Below, one piece after another: positions 32,101 to 40,143 of a stretch of DNA of 50,999 bases. The notes beneath the pieces were generated by a model. That model did not search any database, was not told the origin of the DNA, and worked only from the letters and a program-made list of their open reading frames with translations. The stretch is from NCBI GenBank assembly GCA_015066245.1, contig SVOS01000002.1, positions 1 through 50,999 on the forward strand. The letters are read 5' to 3'. The translations under genes and the position numbers were made by a program. The DNA is from Oscillospiraceae bacterium. GTDB taxonomy: Bacteria > Bacillota > Clostridia > Oscillospirales > Acutalibacteraceae. Each line of letters opens with the position of its first letter. Within the stretch, counting starts at the first letter, position 1.

Positions 32101-35100
32101 TGAACCCAACGGCGGCTCAGGCTCGATGTCTGACCAGAAGGTTATATACGGAGAATCTACACCCATCTCAAAGAACACATTTACAAGAGAAGGCTACAAG
32201 TTTGTAGGTTGGTCTTGTTACAGAGAGGCTACAGGACAGTATCGCTATACTAACGGTACAACAACAGGCTTCTATGCTCAGGGTGCACAGCCTGAGGGAT
32301 ATGACTATTATATCTATGCAGACGAGACCGCTGTTGCAAAGACAGGTCTCGGCTCAGGTGATACAGTTGTTCTCGGTGCAGTATGGGAAGCTGTTACATA
32401 TACCGTTACATTCAAGGATTATGACGGTACAGTTCTCAGTACTCAGCAGGTTGCTGAGGGTGGCACTGCAACTGCTCCTGCAACTCCTGCCAGAAACGGA
32501 TATACCTTCATAGGTTGGAGTGCTCCCATAAAGAATATTACAAGTGACATTACTATCACTGCAGTATATACTCAGGGTGTCAGTGTTGAGACTGCATCAA
32601 ACAGCTATGTGTTTATAAGAGAGGATATTCCGGTTGTTAACAATCGTTACCTCATTATGAACGATAAGACAAAGAACATTATGTCTTATTCAGCAACCGA
32701 TCCCAATACACCTGCAAGTTCTATTGTTTACAATCAGAGCGGAAATGCCGAGAATGTTTTCTACTTCGGTGAGAACAGCGACGGCTCTGTAAACGAGGAC
32801 AATGTATATATCGGCCACAACAACCGTGATGATGGTCTGTGGATTATGAAACAGAAGTCTTCTGTAAACGGGGATGAGTTGACAACTGCAGATTCACCCG
32901 TTTTTGGTGGTACTACATCTTATTCTTATGTTCGTCTTTCTAAAGGTATAGGTCCTATATATGCTGATGATGGTACAATCAGCGAAGTGAAGAACGGAAC
33001 TTATTGGTACTCTGTAACAGATGCTGATGCTGAGGGTACACAGGAGAGATTCTTGTGGATTCAGGACGATACACATGAAAATATGTATGGTATCAAGAAT
33101 CCTACTCACTCTGTGGTGATTGAAAGCTTCGGTGATGGTACTTTCCTGATTTACTATGTTACAGACAGTACATATTATGTGTTGACTTGTGACGAATCTA
33201 CAGGTCAGTGGTCATCTCCTGCATATACTGAAGCACAGGTTAAGTCTAATCTTGCTGCACTTAAGGTAAGATTATATGCGTATGCATCTGACTCAGCAAT
33301 GAAGAGTGTCAAGACTCAGGGTACACAGACCTTCGATGTATTTGAGGGTACAGCACAGGCAGATGTAATTTCTGCGATTACTGATGGTTTCAAGGTTGTT
33401 GACGCTTCCAGAAAGAATATCCACATTCCTTCAAACGGAACCGAAGGCAAGATCGGCTATTACTGGCTTGATTTCAGTGATGATTTCAGCACATCAGATT
33501 CCAGAAGTGCTGACAGTTATACTGTAAATGCTTATTATCGCAATGATGATAATACTGATGTTTCAGTAGGCGAGATTGTTGTTAATGTTCTTGAAGACCA
33601 GTATATTTCAGGTTCGGCAAATGTAGCAGACAAGACCGGTACTGTATGGGTAAATGCTTCGTCAGATGCAGAGGTTAAGGCATCGGCTGATTCTTCTGCA
33701 ACACGTACATTTACAGTTGACTACAGCACCGCCAACGGTATAATTACAAAGACAATTCCTGTAAGTCTTGATATGCTTCAGAATTCTGTGGGCGGAAAAG
33801 TCAATACTTCTGTTCCCGGCACATATAGCGGTCTTAGCCTTGTTTATAATGGCGAGGTTATCTGTACAAACTATACCGTAGTGGTTTATGCAGAGTATAC
33901 AGTTAAGTTTGCTGATTATGACGGTACAGTTCTCAGTACACAGACTGTTGCCCACGGAACATCAGCAACCGCACCTGAAAATCCCACAAGAAACGGCTAT
34001 ACCTTTGTCGGCTGGGATAAAGCATTTACAAATATCACAGCAGATACAACCATTACTGCAGCATATTCAAAGGATATTGTTTATTACACAGTTACCTTTG
34101 TTAACTACGATGGTACAATTCTTTCGACTCAGAGCGTAGTAGAGGGAACATCAGCAACTGCTCCTTCTGCACCCTCAAGACCTGCAGATGTAAACTATGT
34201 ATATAATTTTGCAGGCTGGGACAAAGCTTTCGGTGCTGTTTCGGAAGATACAACCATCACTGCACAATATACAAAAACTGACCAGGTTTACTATATCCGC
34301 GGTGATTTCAGCGATTGGTATCCCATTTACAATATGACAAAGGGCTCTAACGGCATCTATACCGCTGAGCTTACGCTGGAAGCAGGTACATACGAGTATA
34401 AAGCTGCTAACGAGGATTACTCGATGCAGTGGCCTGCAAACGGCAACCAGACCATTACTCTTAACAAAACAAGCATTGTAAAATTCACTCTTGATACAGT
34501 TAACCATACTCTTGTTGCAGAGTCTCAAGTGATTGCAAGCGAGTGCACTGTAATTTTCAGAGACTTTGACGGCAGAGTAATTTCTGAGCAGAAGGTTATG
34601 GAGGGCGAAGCAGCAACTGCACCCGAAGCACCCACAAGATCAGGTTATACCTTCGTTGGTTGGGACAAAGACTTCTCAAACGTTGTTAGCAACATGACAA
34701 TTACTGCACAGTATGATAAAAACGCAGACCTCAGCAACTGTTACGTTGTTGTATTCCTCGGATTGGACGGAAAACACCTTGATTCTCAGATCATCATTGA
34801 GGGTGAAGCGGCTACTGCTCCTGCAGCTCCCGTTGTTAACGGCTACTCCTTCACCGGTTGGGATAAGGATTTCTCAAATATCACATCCAATCTTACAGTC
34901 AACGCTGTATATACAAAGGATACTGCAGTCTATAAGGTAACTTTTGCAGACTTTGACGGTGCTGTTATCAGAACTGTATCTGTAGAAGAAGGCAAGTCTG
35001 CTACTGCTCCCTCAGCTCCCTCAAGAGCTGCAGATGTTGAGTATGTATATAACTTCAGCGGCTGGGACAAGACATTTGACAATGTAACAAGCGACTTGAC

Positions 35101-36886
35101 TGTGACCGCAGTCTATACAAAGACAGAGCAGGTTTATTACCTCCGCGGTGATTTCAACTCCTGGCAGACAACAGATGCTATGACTAAATCCGAAAAAGGC
35201 ATCTATACAGCAGTGTTCACATTAGACAAGGGTACATATAATTATAAAGCAGCAAATTCTGATTATTCTATGGAGTGGCCCTTAGGCACAAACCAGACCA
35301 TTACCCTGGACGAAAAGAGCATCGTAACCTTTACCCTTAATACAAACATCCACACACTTACTGCAAGTGTTGAGAGTGCATCTGCAAAATATACAGTTGT
35401 ATTTATGGATTACGATGGTACAGTGCTCAATGAGCAGTATGTAAGTGCAGGTATGCCTGCTATTCCTCCTGCTTCTCCTCAGAGAACAGGTTATACCTTT
35501 ACAGGATGGAACAAGAGCATTGATTCAATTGAGGCAGATACAATTCTTATTGCTCAGTACGAAAAGATCGTTGTAGATGTACCTGAATATATGGTTATCT
35601 TCATTGATTCTGATGGTAAGTTTATAAGCTCTCAGCTGGTAGCAAAAGGTTCAGCAGCCATTGCTCCCAAAGCACCGGAAAAGGCAGGTTACACCTTCAG
35701 CAAGTGGGACAAAGCATTTGACAACGTAACAACTGACTTGACAGTAACCGCAGTATATACCAAGAATTCAACCTCTACAGAAATTGTAACAACAGGTAAG
35801 CTTCAGGTAGAAGTATCCGGCGGCTCAGGCTTTACAGTATCAGTAAACGGCGGCAATGCACGTCCTCAGGGCTTAAGCTACCTCAATACACAGATGCCTA
35901 TCGCAGCAACTGTAACAGTAGTAGCAAGCTCCACAAACGGTAATGAGTTCATCGGCTGGATGAACGCAACCACAGGTGCAATCGTATCCACAAGCGAAAC
36001 ATACACATTCGCAACAAGCGGTAACGATTTCATCAAGGCAATGTACAGCACAGAAGTAGCAGGTGTAAACCTTGTAACCTTCAAGAACGACAGAGCCGCA
36101 GGCGGACTTGGTCAGATTCTTGATATGCAGTATTATGCAGCAGATGACGAAATCGTATTCCCCGCAGATCCTACACTTACAGGCTACGACTTCGCAGGCT
36201 GGAACATGACAGCAGAAGAAATCGCAGCAGAGCTTGCAGCAGGCAAAGACGTAGTGGTATTACCCACATGGACAGCAAAGATAGTATATGTAAAGGTAAG
36301 CGTAAATGGCGGACAGATTACAAACGGCCTTACAGATGGTAACGGCGGATATCTGTACAACAGAAGCGTAACAGTAGTAGCAGATGCAGCAGAAAGCGGC
36401 AAGAAGTTTGCATACTGGGCAGACCAGAACGGTAATGTGAGAAGCTACCAGTCCACATATACATTCAATGCATACTTTGATGTAGAGCTCACAGCAGTAT
36501 ATGTAGATGAAGCAGCAGAGATCGACTACGAGGTAATCGTAGGAATTTCAGCAGATCCTACAGCAGATACAATCAAGATCGGTTACTCTTTATTCTGGGA
36601 AGTACCCGAGGAGCTTGGCACATTCGTACAGGGCGGTATCCTTATTGTAGAGCAGAAGAACTACAACGAGGCAAACTTCGTAGTAGGCGGTAACGCACAG
36701 GATACAAACATTACTCAGGCAGCACCCGGTGCAGCACAGAGCAATCCCCAGCCCGGCTACACAGTAAACAAGACAAACAGCTTTATCGGCACAAGCTGGT
36801 ACGCAAAGGCATTTGTACAGTACAGAGATGCAAACGGCGACATCCAGACAGCATACTCCGATATGGTTGCAGTTGATAAGATTTAA
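29114..36886 (+). CDS. giant secreted multidomain peptidoglycan hydrolase / InlB-repeat surface protein
   Basis: About 2,590 residues. Signal peptide (1-31); papain-like (NlpC/P60 or CHAP-type) peptidase with TDCSAFVSWCW (Cys about 123) and GHVVLV (His about 173); two 65-residue repeats starting YYPACDSS (about 252 and 319), likely wall-binding; a Gly/Ser linker; GH25 muramidase (about 425-640; GLDLSAWQ and YFDYEDSSQ with the catalytic Asp/Glu); four long InlB-type repeats (about 671-1094); a DYDG repeat; about 430 unassigned residues (1156-1592); seven more DYDG/GYTFxGWD repeats interrupted by two carbohydrate-binding-like domains (VYYIRGDFSDW about 1725, VYYLRGDFNSW about 2006); a C-terminal module (2226-2590). 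No LPxTG or membrane anchor, so release or non-covalent attachment. ATG at 29114 fits GAGGTG and the signal peptide. Confidence 0.88.
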   Translation: MLKRVTSILLVAVLLLSVFTGVSFVKTPVKASTTSQLNIDARANYLYNINWTCQKTVAGWNGNYYFYQGSSYKLPYGQPINSGYYIGYGVSVDTFIQGAANASSAFYTYQSSYDGTYSTYYATDCSAFVSWCWGIDRKTTYSIPQVSTNLGYCTASNAYNLQLGDALNSNSVGHVVLVTGLTYDSSGNLTQIEITEQTPPQLKRSYYTPSTLGSKYGAYYTIQRYTGSVPAAPDGSTGSDVSGGAVSTNSKYYPACDSSYGSFYPAMESIGVTCDWELHQRIAEFNGIADFEGTAEQNTTLLNLLKSGKLLNPDYVEPSYYPACDSSQTTFYGAMSSIGVTCDWELHQKIAAANGITDFSGTAEQNEQLLSLLKAGKLINPDGTSSGGSTGDSSGGSSGGTSSGTGYENGYDGGMAGTGTILTKGLDLSAWQEDNVNFSAIKAAGYSFVILRCGTTNGKDTYFETYYSQAKAAGLNVGAYYYAYCTSVAGATADVEDCMSYIEGKKFEYPIYFDYEDSSQSGLSQSTAIAICEEFMGTLEENGYLVGMYSMASWMEQEWITTAGLRDYYEGWVAHYAGDGTYDAGYSKYGTYYSTKYGMYQWTDKHYFTYGGVSYGPYDADLAYKDYPTIVKTYGFNGYEGTVSGGDSGSDTGGDSGDTGGDTTTDTSNIVLKFYPNDGEGTMADQTVTYGTLTAINTNQFTRTDYTFKGWRAYRPSTKEWYCTDSSSFGWYTKADIPAGYSYYIFDDGEHVAKIGLDNGDTIRMYAVWGKHNYTIKYDANGGSGTMANSTHIYGVPSCISKNTFTRSGYEFAGWYVNRVEPGTFIYSNGTDSTGYVPGNQPDGYSLVLYKDQYITTSLCTAKYDEIRLVAQWIPKDTDAQTYTVEYNGNGAEGTMAATEVTYGTSTKLRTNTFTKDGYNFAGWRAHRRSDDKWLFKDANGDTIWLTWAEYSEAPDSYTFRVYSDGGSVSKQSSTDRDVVTLYAVWDYEEYFIFKFEPNGGSGSMSDQKVIYGESTPISKNTFTREGYKFVGWSCYREATGQYRYTNGTTTGFYAQGAQPEGYDYYIYADETAVAKTGLGSGDTVVLGAVWEAVTYTVTFKDYDGTVLSTQQVAEGGTATAPATPARNGYTFIGWSAPIKNITSDITITAVYTQGVSVETASNSYVFIREDIPVVNNRYLIMNDKTKNIMSYSATDPNTPASSIVYNQSGNAENVFYFGENSDGSVNEDNVYIGHNNRDDGLWIMKQKSSVNGDELTTADSPVFGGTTSYSYVRLSKGIGPIYADDGTISEVKNGTYWYSVTDADAEGTQERFLWIQDDTHENMYGIKNPTHSVVIESFGDGTFLIYYVTDSTYYVLTCDESTGQWSSPAYTEAQVKSNLAALKVRLYAYASDSAMKSVKTQGTQTFDVFEGTAQADVISAITDGFKVVDASRKNIHIPSNGTEGKIGYYWLDFSDDFSTSDSRSADSYTVNAYYRNDDNTDVSVGEIVVNVLEDQYISGSANVADKTGTVWVNASSDAEVKASADSSATRTFTVDYSTANGIITKTIPVSLDMLQNSVGGKVNTSVPGTYSGLSLVYNGEVICTNYTVVVYAEYTVKFADYDGTVLSTQTVAHGTSATAPENPTRNGYTFVGWDKAFTNITADTTITAAYSKDIVYYTVTFVNYDGTILSTQSVVEGTSATAPSAPSRPADVNYVYNFAGWDKAFGAVSEDTTITAQYTKTDQVYYIRGDFSDWYPIYNMTKGSNGIYTAELTLEAGTYEYKAANEDYSMQWPANGNQTITLNKTSIVKFTLDTVNHTLVAESQVIASECTVIFRDFDGRVISEQKVMEGEAATAPEAPTRSGYTFVGWDKDFSNVVSNMTITAQYDKNADLSNCYVVVFLGLDGKHLDSQIIIEGEAATAPAAPVVNGYSFTGWDKDFSNITSNLTVNAVYTKDTAVYKVTFADFDGAVIRTVSVEEGKSATAPSAPSRAADVEYVYNFSGWDKTFDNVTSDLTVTAVYTKTEQVYYLRGDFNSWQTTDAMTKSEKGIYTAVFTLDKGTYNYKAANSDYSMEWPLGTNQTITLDEKSIVTFTLNTNIHTLTASVESASAKYTVVFMDYDGTVLNEQYVSAGMPAIPPASPQRTGYTFTGWNKSIDSIEADTILIAQYEKIVVDVPEYMVIFIDSDGKFISSQLVAKGSAAIAPKAPEKAGYTFSKWDKAFDNVTTDLTVTAVYTKNSTSTEIVTTGKLQVEVSGGSGFTVSVNGGNARPQGLSYLNTQMPIAATVTVVASSTNGNEFIGWMNATTGAIVSTSETYTFATSGNDFIKAMYSTEVAGVNLVTFKNDRAAGGLGQILDMQYYAADDEIVFPADPTLTGYDFAGWNMTAEEIAAELAAGKDVVVLPTWTAKIVYVKVSVNGGQITNGLTDGNGGYLYNRSVTVVADAAESGKKFAYWADQNGNVRSYQSTYTFNAYFDVELTAVYVDEAAEIDYEVIVGISADPTADTIKIGYSLFWEVPEELGTFVQGGILIVEQKNYNEANFVVGGNAQDTNITQAAPGAAQSNPQPGYTVNKTNSFIGTSWYAKAFVQYRDANGDIQTAYSDMVAVDKI
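29868..30260 (+). repeat. two tandem copies encoding the YYPACDSS repeat
   Basis: Two stretches of about 190-200 bp encode closely similar 65-residue units (YYPACDSS...GVTCDWELHQ...FxGTAEQN...LLKxGKL). Each resembles the short peptidoglycan-binding repeats that accompany GH25 and NlpC enzymes in Clostridia. Confidence 0.7.
31124..35780 (+). repeat. InlB-type repeat region of the giant gene
   Basis: Twelve InlB-like beta-grasp units: four long ones (about 100 residues, with a 45-residue insert holding xxYxFxxYxDxG) and eight short ones (about 63 residues; DYDGTVLS...ATAPxxPxRxGYTFxGWD). The codons of the copies have diverged, so the repeats are old rather than a recent expansion. Confidence 0.8.
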
Positions 36887-37009
36887 GAGTTAAGATTTTA
36901 TCAAAGCTAAGAAGCATTAAAGAACTTCAAAAGCACGACTTGAATCATATTCTTAAAGACGAAATCTAAGTCTTAATACAAAAACCAACCCCAAAAACTC
37001 AATAAATAT

Positions 37010-37033
37010 CCCCCCGTAAAACGGGGGGTATTT
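37010..37033 (+). terminator. terminator of the giant gene
   Basis: CCCCCCGT pairs with ACGGGGGG around AAA, followed by TATTTC. Confidence 0.8.
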
Positions 37034-37108
37034 CATTTTCGGGCATAGCCCTAGTATTACTGGCTACGCACAAGTGCGTTTTTTGTTGGCCTGCCAGCCA
37101 TGCAACTG

Positions 37109-37582
37109 TTACTTACTACCCATAAATGGGTCCCGTGGGTCAAACATACTTAATTGATCACTTTCCTGATCTCTTTTCAACTGATCTGCTATATATGTTT
37201 TTATCGCTTTAGTATTTTTACCCACGGTATCTACGTAATATCCCTTGCACCAAAATTCGCGATTTCTGTATGCAAATTTCATATTTCCCCATTTCTGAAA
37301 TATCAACAATGCACTTTTTCCTTTAAGATATCCCATAAAACCCGAAACACTCATTTTGGGCGGGATGCTCACCAACATATGTATGTGGTCGGGGCACACT
37401 TCTCCCTCTATTATTTCTACGCCTTTCCATTGGCATAACTGCCGCAGCATCTCTCTTATCTCATACCTTTTTTCTGCGTAAAACACCTTTCTTCTATACT
37501 TTGGGGCGAAGACTATGTGATACTTGCAATTCCATTTTGTGTGTGCTAAACTACTTGTTGTATTTATACTTTCTTTTTTCAT
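37109..37582 (-). CDS. tnpA: IS200/IS605-family transposase TnpA
   Basis: A 157-residue Y1 (HUH) transposase. The HUH motif is DHIHMLVSIPP (about residues 65-75), and the catalytic tyrosine lies in KGYYVDTVGKN (about 114-124). N-terminal HTKWNCKYHIVFAPKYRRKVFY is typical of the family, and the length is normal. It appears intact and could be active. The ribosome site CGGAGG lies in a long stem (37585-37656), which should keep translation low. Confidence 0.93.
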   Translation of the reverse strand: MKKESINTTSSLAHTKWNCKYHIVFAPKYRRKVFYAEKRYEIREMLRQLCQWKGVEIIEGEVCPDHIHMLVSIPPKMSVSGFMGYLKGKSALLIFQKWGNMKFAYRNREFWCKGYYVDTVGKNTKAIKTYIADQLKRDQESDQLSMFDPRDPFMGSK

Positions 37583-37584
37583 TT

Positions 37585-37656
37585 AAAAATCCTCCGTTTG
37601 TTTTCTTTGAAGTCGACTGGCAGGTCACTTCAATTCTATCACAAGCGGAGATTTTT
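37585..37656 (-). promoter_or_regulatory. leader hairpin hiding the tnpA ribosome-binding site
   Basis: On the minus strand AAAAATCTCCG and CGGAGGATTTTT form the base of a long stem with an inner arm TTGAAGT/ACTTCAA. The 3' arm contains the ribosome site CGGAGG 8 nt before the ATG. A comparable hairpin represses tnpA translation in Salmonella IS200. Confidence 0.75.
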
Positions 37657-37679
37657 GTTTATCGGTTAACCTTTTTTCA

Positions 37680-37700
37680 ACCACGCGACTATCGCGTGGT
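37680..37700 (-). promoter_or_regulatory. IS left-end hairpin
   Basis: Perfect 9-bp stem with CTA loop upstream of tnpA, followed by T-rich sequence on plus. In IS200 elements an upstream terminator blocks read-through into tnpA; this hairpin may serve that or be the transposase-recognised end. Confidence 0.5.
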
Positions 37701-37714
37701 TTTCACTATACAAC

Positions 37715-37750
37715 AACCCCCGACAGAAAATTCTCTGTCGGGGGTTTTGG
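37715..37750 (-). terminator. terminator of the acyltransferase gene
   Basis: AACCCCCGACAG pairs with CTGTCGGGGGTT; the same stem sequence is used at 44100-44128 after the GH13 gene. Confidence 0.85.
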
Positions 37751-37775
37751 TTAATTATAAAAGTGTATTGATTTG

Positions 37776-38861
37776 TTAAGTATTTGGTTGTTTTGACTTT
37801 AATTTTCTTATCAACTTGTTTGAGAGCTTTGTCGCTTTATTAATACTGAAGTAAAAGACTAATCCAAAAACGAAGGAAGCAACAACAACTAATATCGCGG
37901 TTGTGCGGAATGAGTGGATTCTGATGTTAAGTTTATAGGAAATAAGGAGCATATAGTCAGATGCTAAAAGTATTTCCAGAGAGGCTCTTCCAAGAAGTGA
38001 AAGAAGGGCTGTTAATGGTTTAATGAATCTGTGCAGTTTATCAAAGACTTTGGTAAGTAGCAATGAAAAGGTGGGGGCGACGATAATATACGGATACCAC
38101 CACAAGCCGTAATCCCATAAATAGTCGTATGCGTATGTGCAGAGAAGGTAAAGTGCAGATATGCCTGCTACAAAAGATACAAATATTACTAACCAGTGGA
38201 TTTTCCTAAGCTGAACATTTTTGAGCACCGGGGGAACGCTCATGCCGATAATATAAAGAGGAAGCCTTGAAATCGCTATGAGTCTGGGGTTATCCATAAA
38301 CGCGAAGGAGATTGCCAAAGAAACTCCAAGGAGAACAACAGCGGTCAACAATTTGTGTTTGCTGTTTTTAATTAAAGCGTGTATAACCGGTGACACAAGA
38401 TAGAACAGCATTATAGTATAAATGTACCAGTTGCCTTGATTTGACAAGCCGAGCCAGAATCCGGTGTATGTTAAAAATCCGAATATTTCTGTTTTAGTGA
38501 AATAAATCCGGAATACAAATTGTCCCAACAGGATACATATTATAAGATATGTCCACCAGGTAGGTGTTATTCTTTTGATTCGGTTTTTGATGTATTGAGA
38601 GGTACTGTGGTTTTCCAATGATATATATATTCCGAATCCGCTGACAAAGAAGAATATATCTACTCCTCCGTAGCCTATGCTTTTGATAAATTCAAATGTT
38701 TTATTAATAAATTCCAGGGGGAAGAAATCAAGATACACCGAAGAATGATACCAGACAACCCATATAAGTGCTAAGCCCATCAAAGCAGACCTGTATTTGG
38801 AAATATAATAAAAGGCGGACTTGTCGGCGGATTGTTTGTCATTACAGAGTTGTTCATGCAT
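37776..38861 (-). CDS. acyltransferase family 3 membrane protein
   Basis: A 361-residue integral membrane protein with about ten hydrophobic helices and the acyltransferase-3 motif WVVWYHSSVYL (catalytic-type His near residue 43). Such proteins acetylate or acylate cell-surface sugars, such as peptidoglycan or exopolysaccharide. KNRIKRITPTWWTYLIICILLG follows the usual R-x10-20 pattern of the second helix region. ATG at 38861 is chosen because GAGG lies 8 nt upstream. It has its own terminator; the substrate cannot be predicted. Confidence 0.85.
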   Translation of the reverse strand: MHEQLCNDKQSADKSAFYYISKYRSALMGLALIWVVWYHSSVYLDFFPLEFINKTFEFIKSIGYGGVDIFFFVSGFGIYISLENHSTSQYIKNRIKRITPTWWTYLIICILLGQFVFRIYFTKTEIFGFLTYTGFWLGLSNQGNWYIYTIMLFYLVSPVIHALIKNSKHKLLTAVVLLGVSLAISFAFMDNPRLIAISRLPLYIIGMSVPPVLKNVQLRKIHWLVIFVSFVAGISALYLLCTYAYDYLWDYGLWWYPYIIVAPTFSLLLTKVFDKLHRFIKPLTALLSLLGRASLEILLASDYMLLISYKLNIRIHSFRTTAILVVVASFVFGLVFYFSINKATKLSNKLIRKLKSKQPNT

Positions 38862-38920
38862 ACGAATCACCTCGACTTAATTATACATTTAACGATAATT
38901 CAAATCAATGGTTATGACGA

Positions 38921-39202
38921 TTACTTGTTATAAAAGCTTTCAATTATATCCTCAAGATGAATAAGTGCGGGTTGGTGGGTATTGCAAAGCTCTACAAACT
39001 TATGAGCTTTGCACGGGTGAGTAAAGACATCGGGAATATAACAAAGAGTCTCTTCGCTTTTGCTGTCCATAACCCAGATACTGTATGATTCGTAAGCACC
39101 TGCCTCGGTGTTGGTGAAATTTTCTTTTGCACATTTAAAAATAAACAAAATATCGCCTCTGTATTTCGTTGTGGTGTGAAGAAAATGCACGGGAATATAC
39201 AA
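38921..39202 (-). CDS. DUF6514-like small protein
   Basis: A 93-residue protein that resembles the DUF6514 family in its plan: SYSIWVMDS, CYIPDVFTHPCKAHKFVELCNTHQ and the final LIHLEDIIESFYNK. Function unknown. The start is set to a TTG at 39202: CGAGGG lies 9 nt upstream, and the predicted promoter (TTGAAA-17-TATAAT, 39263-39235) would start the RNA near 39228, making the ATG at 39229 unusable. Confidence 0.68.
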   Translation of the reverse strand: MYIPVHFLHTTTKYRGDILFIFKCAKENFTNTEAGAYESYSIWVMDSKSEETLCYIPDVFTHPCKAHKFVELCNTHQPALIHLEDIIESFYNK

Positions 39203-39234
39203 ATAAAAATACCCTCGTTGCGGGTACATGCTAT

Positions 39235-39263
39235 ATTATAGAAAATAGAGCAAAGCATTTCAA
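39235..39263 (-). promoter_or_regulatory. promoter of the DUF6514-like gene
   Basis: On minus TTGAAA (39263-39258), 17 bp, TATAAT (39240-39235); predicted start about 39228. Confidence 0.75.
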
Positions 39264-39367
39264 GTAATGTTACATGATTTATAACTGGTAAAACAAAATT
39301 GTAACAAACGGCAAATTTGGCTTTTTTGTCTCGTTTTTTAAAAAATGTGTGAAATCAGAAATAAAAA

Positions 39368-39394
39368 CAGGTGTTGATTATTAACCAACACCTG
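39368..39394 (-). terminator. terminator of the DUF6465 gene
   Basis: CAGGTGTTG pairs with CAACACCTG and is followed on minus by TTTTTAT. Confidence 0.88.
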
Positions 39395-39416
39395 ATTCTT
39401 TAAACGCCTATTCTGA

Positions 39417-39818
39417 TTAGCCGATGAAGAAAACATCCATTTCCTTCTCAACGCCGTCAGCAACATAATAAGCCTTGCTCTCTTCGGGCTTGAGATAGAT
39501 TGTGTAGTTCTTTGCATCTTCGCCGTTAGCCTTCTTAACGTTAGCGATAACCTCGTCGATTGCTACCTGTGCGCCTGCGAACTCAACAAAAACCTCAACC
39601 TTAGCAGCTGCCTTCTTGGTTGTTGTCTTCTTAGTTGTTGTCTTCTTAGCTGCGGGCTTCTTCTCAGCCTTAACCTCAACTGCCTCTGTAGCTGCCTTTG
39701 TCTCTACAGCTGCTGCCTTTGTCTCAGACTTCTTTGTTGTTGCCTTCTTAGCAGTTGTTTTCTTTGTCTCTGCCTGAGCAGTTGTTTCTGCCTTAGCTGT
39801 TGTCTTCTTTGTTGCCAT
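39417..39818 (-). CDS. DUF6465 protein with Lys/Thr/Ala-rich N-terminus
   Basis: A 133-residue protein. Residues 1-75 are a low-complexity Lys/Thr/Ala chain with repeated KKTTAKK, TTKK and TTKKTTTKKAAAK units, like histone H1 tails and bacterial nucleoid proteins. The C-terminal globular part (76-133) is KVEVFVEFAGAQVAIDEVIANVKKANG...YTIYLKPEESKAYYVADGVEKEMDVFFIG, the DUF6465 fold. A DNA- or RNA-binding role is inferred from composition only. A perfect-consensus promoter (TTGACA-17-TATAAT) implies strong expression. Confidence 0.82.
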   Translation of the reverse strand: MATKKTTAKAETTAQAETKKTTAKKATTKKSETKAAAVETKAATEAVEVKAEKKPAAKKTTTKKTTTKKAAAKVEVFVEFAGAQVAIDEVIANVKKANGEDAKNYTIYLKPEESKAYYVADGVEKEMDVFFIG

Positions 39819-39890
39819 AATAAAATATCCTTTCTGAAAGTAAAGTAAAACGCATGAATAACTAATAGAGGACCTTTTCCTCTATACGAT

Positions 39891-39919
39891 ATTATATATT
39901 TATGTTTTTTCAATGTCAA
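39891..39919 (-). promoter_or_regulatory. consensus promoter of the DUF6465 gene
   Basis: On minus a perfect TTGACA (39919-39914), 17 bp and a perfect TATAAT (39896-39891). Predicted start about 39884. Confidence 0.88.
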
Positions 39920-40114
39920 AGGAGTTTTATGATTTTCTACTTTTGCCATAAAAAAACCGACAGATATCGCTTGTATATGGTAATAGCCAACATAAAAAAG
40001 CGTCGGAATTTGTATATATTACAAGTGGTTTTGTAATATTAACCATACTAAATGATGCTTGATTGTCGCATTATAACAAATATTTCCATAAGCCTTTTCA
40101 GTTGCTTTGACTTG

Positions 40115-40143
40115 TTGCAAAACTCCTGCGGAATTGGTATACT
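40115..40143 (+). promoter_or_regulatory. promoter of the WYL regulator
   Basis: TTGCAA (40115-40120), 17 bp, TATACT (40138-40143); predicted start about 40150, 22 nt before the ATG. Confidence 0.6.

Larger units (their letters stand above)
37040..37702 (-). mobile_element. IS200-like insertion sequence (approximate limits)
   Basis: A single-gene element carrying an IS200/IS605-type TnpA, with no tnpB. Such elements move by single-strand transposition using subterminal hairpins and make no target duplication or terminal inverted repeats. Possible end hairpins are ACGCAC-AA-GTGCGT (37066-37079) and ACCACGCGA-CTA-TCGCGTGGT (37680-37700). Exact ends cannot be fixed without an empty site. It sits between two terminators and disrupts no gene. 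Confidence 0.75.

Noticed and set aside
31124..35780. Recent tandem duplication or CRISPR-like repeats in the giant gene
   Set aside because: Repeats are protein-level (InlB-type); DNA copies differ at many positions, so they are old domain repeats.
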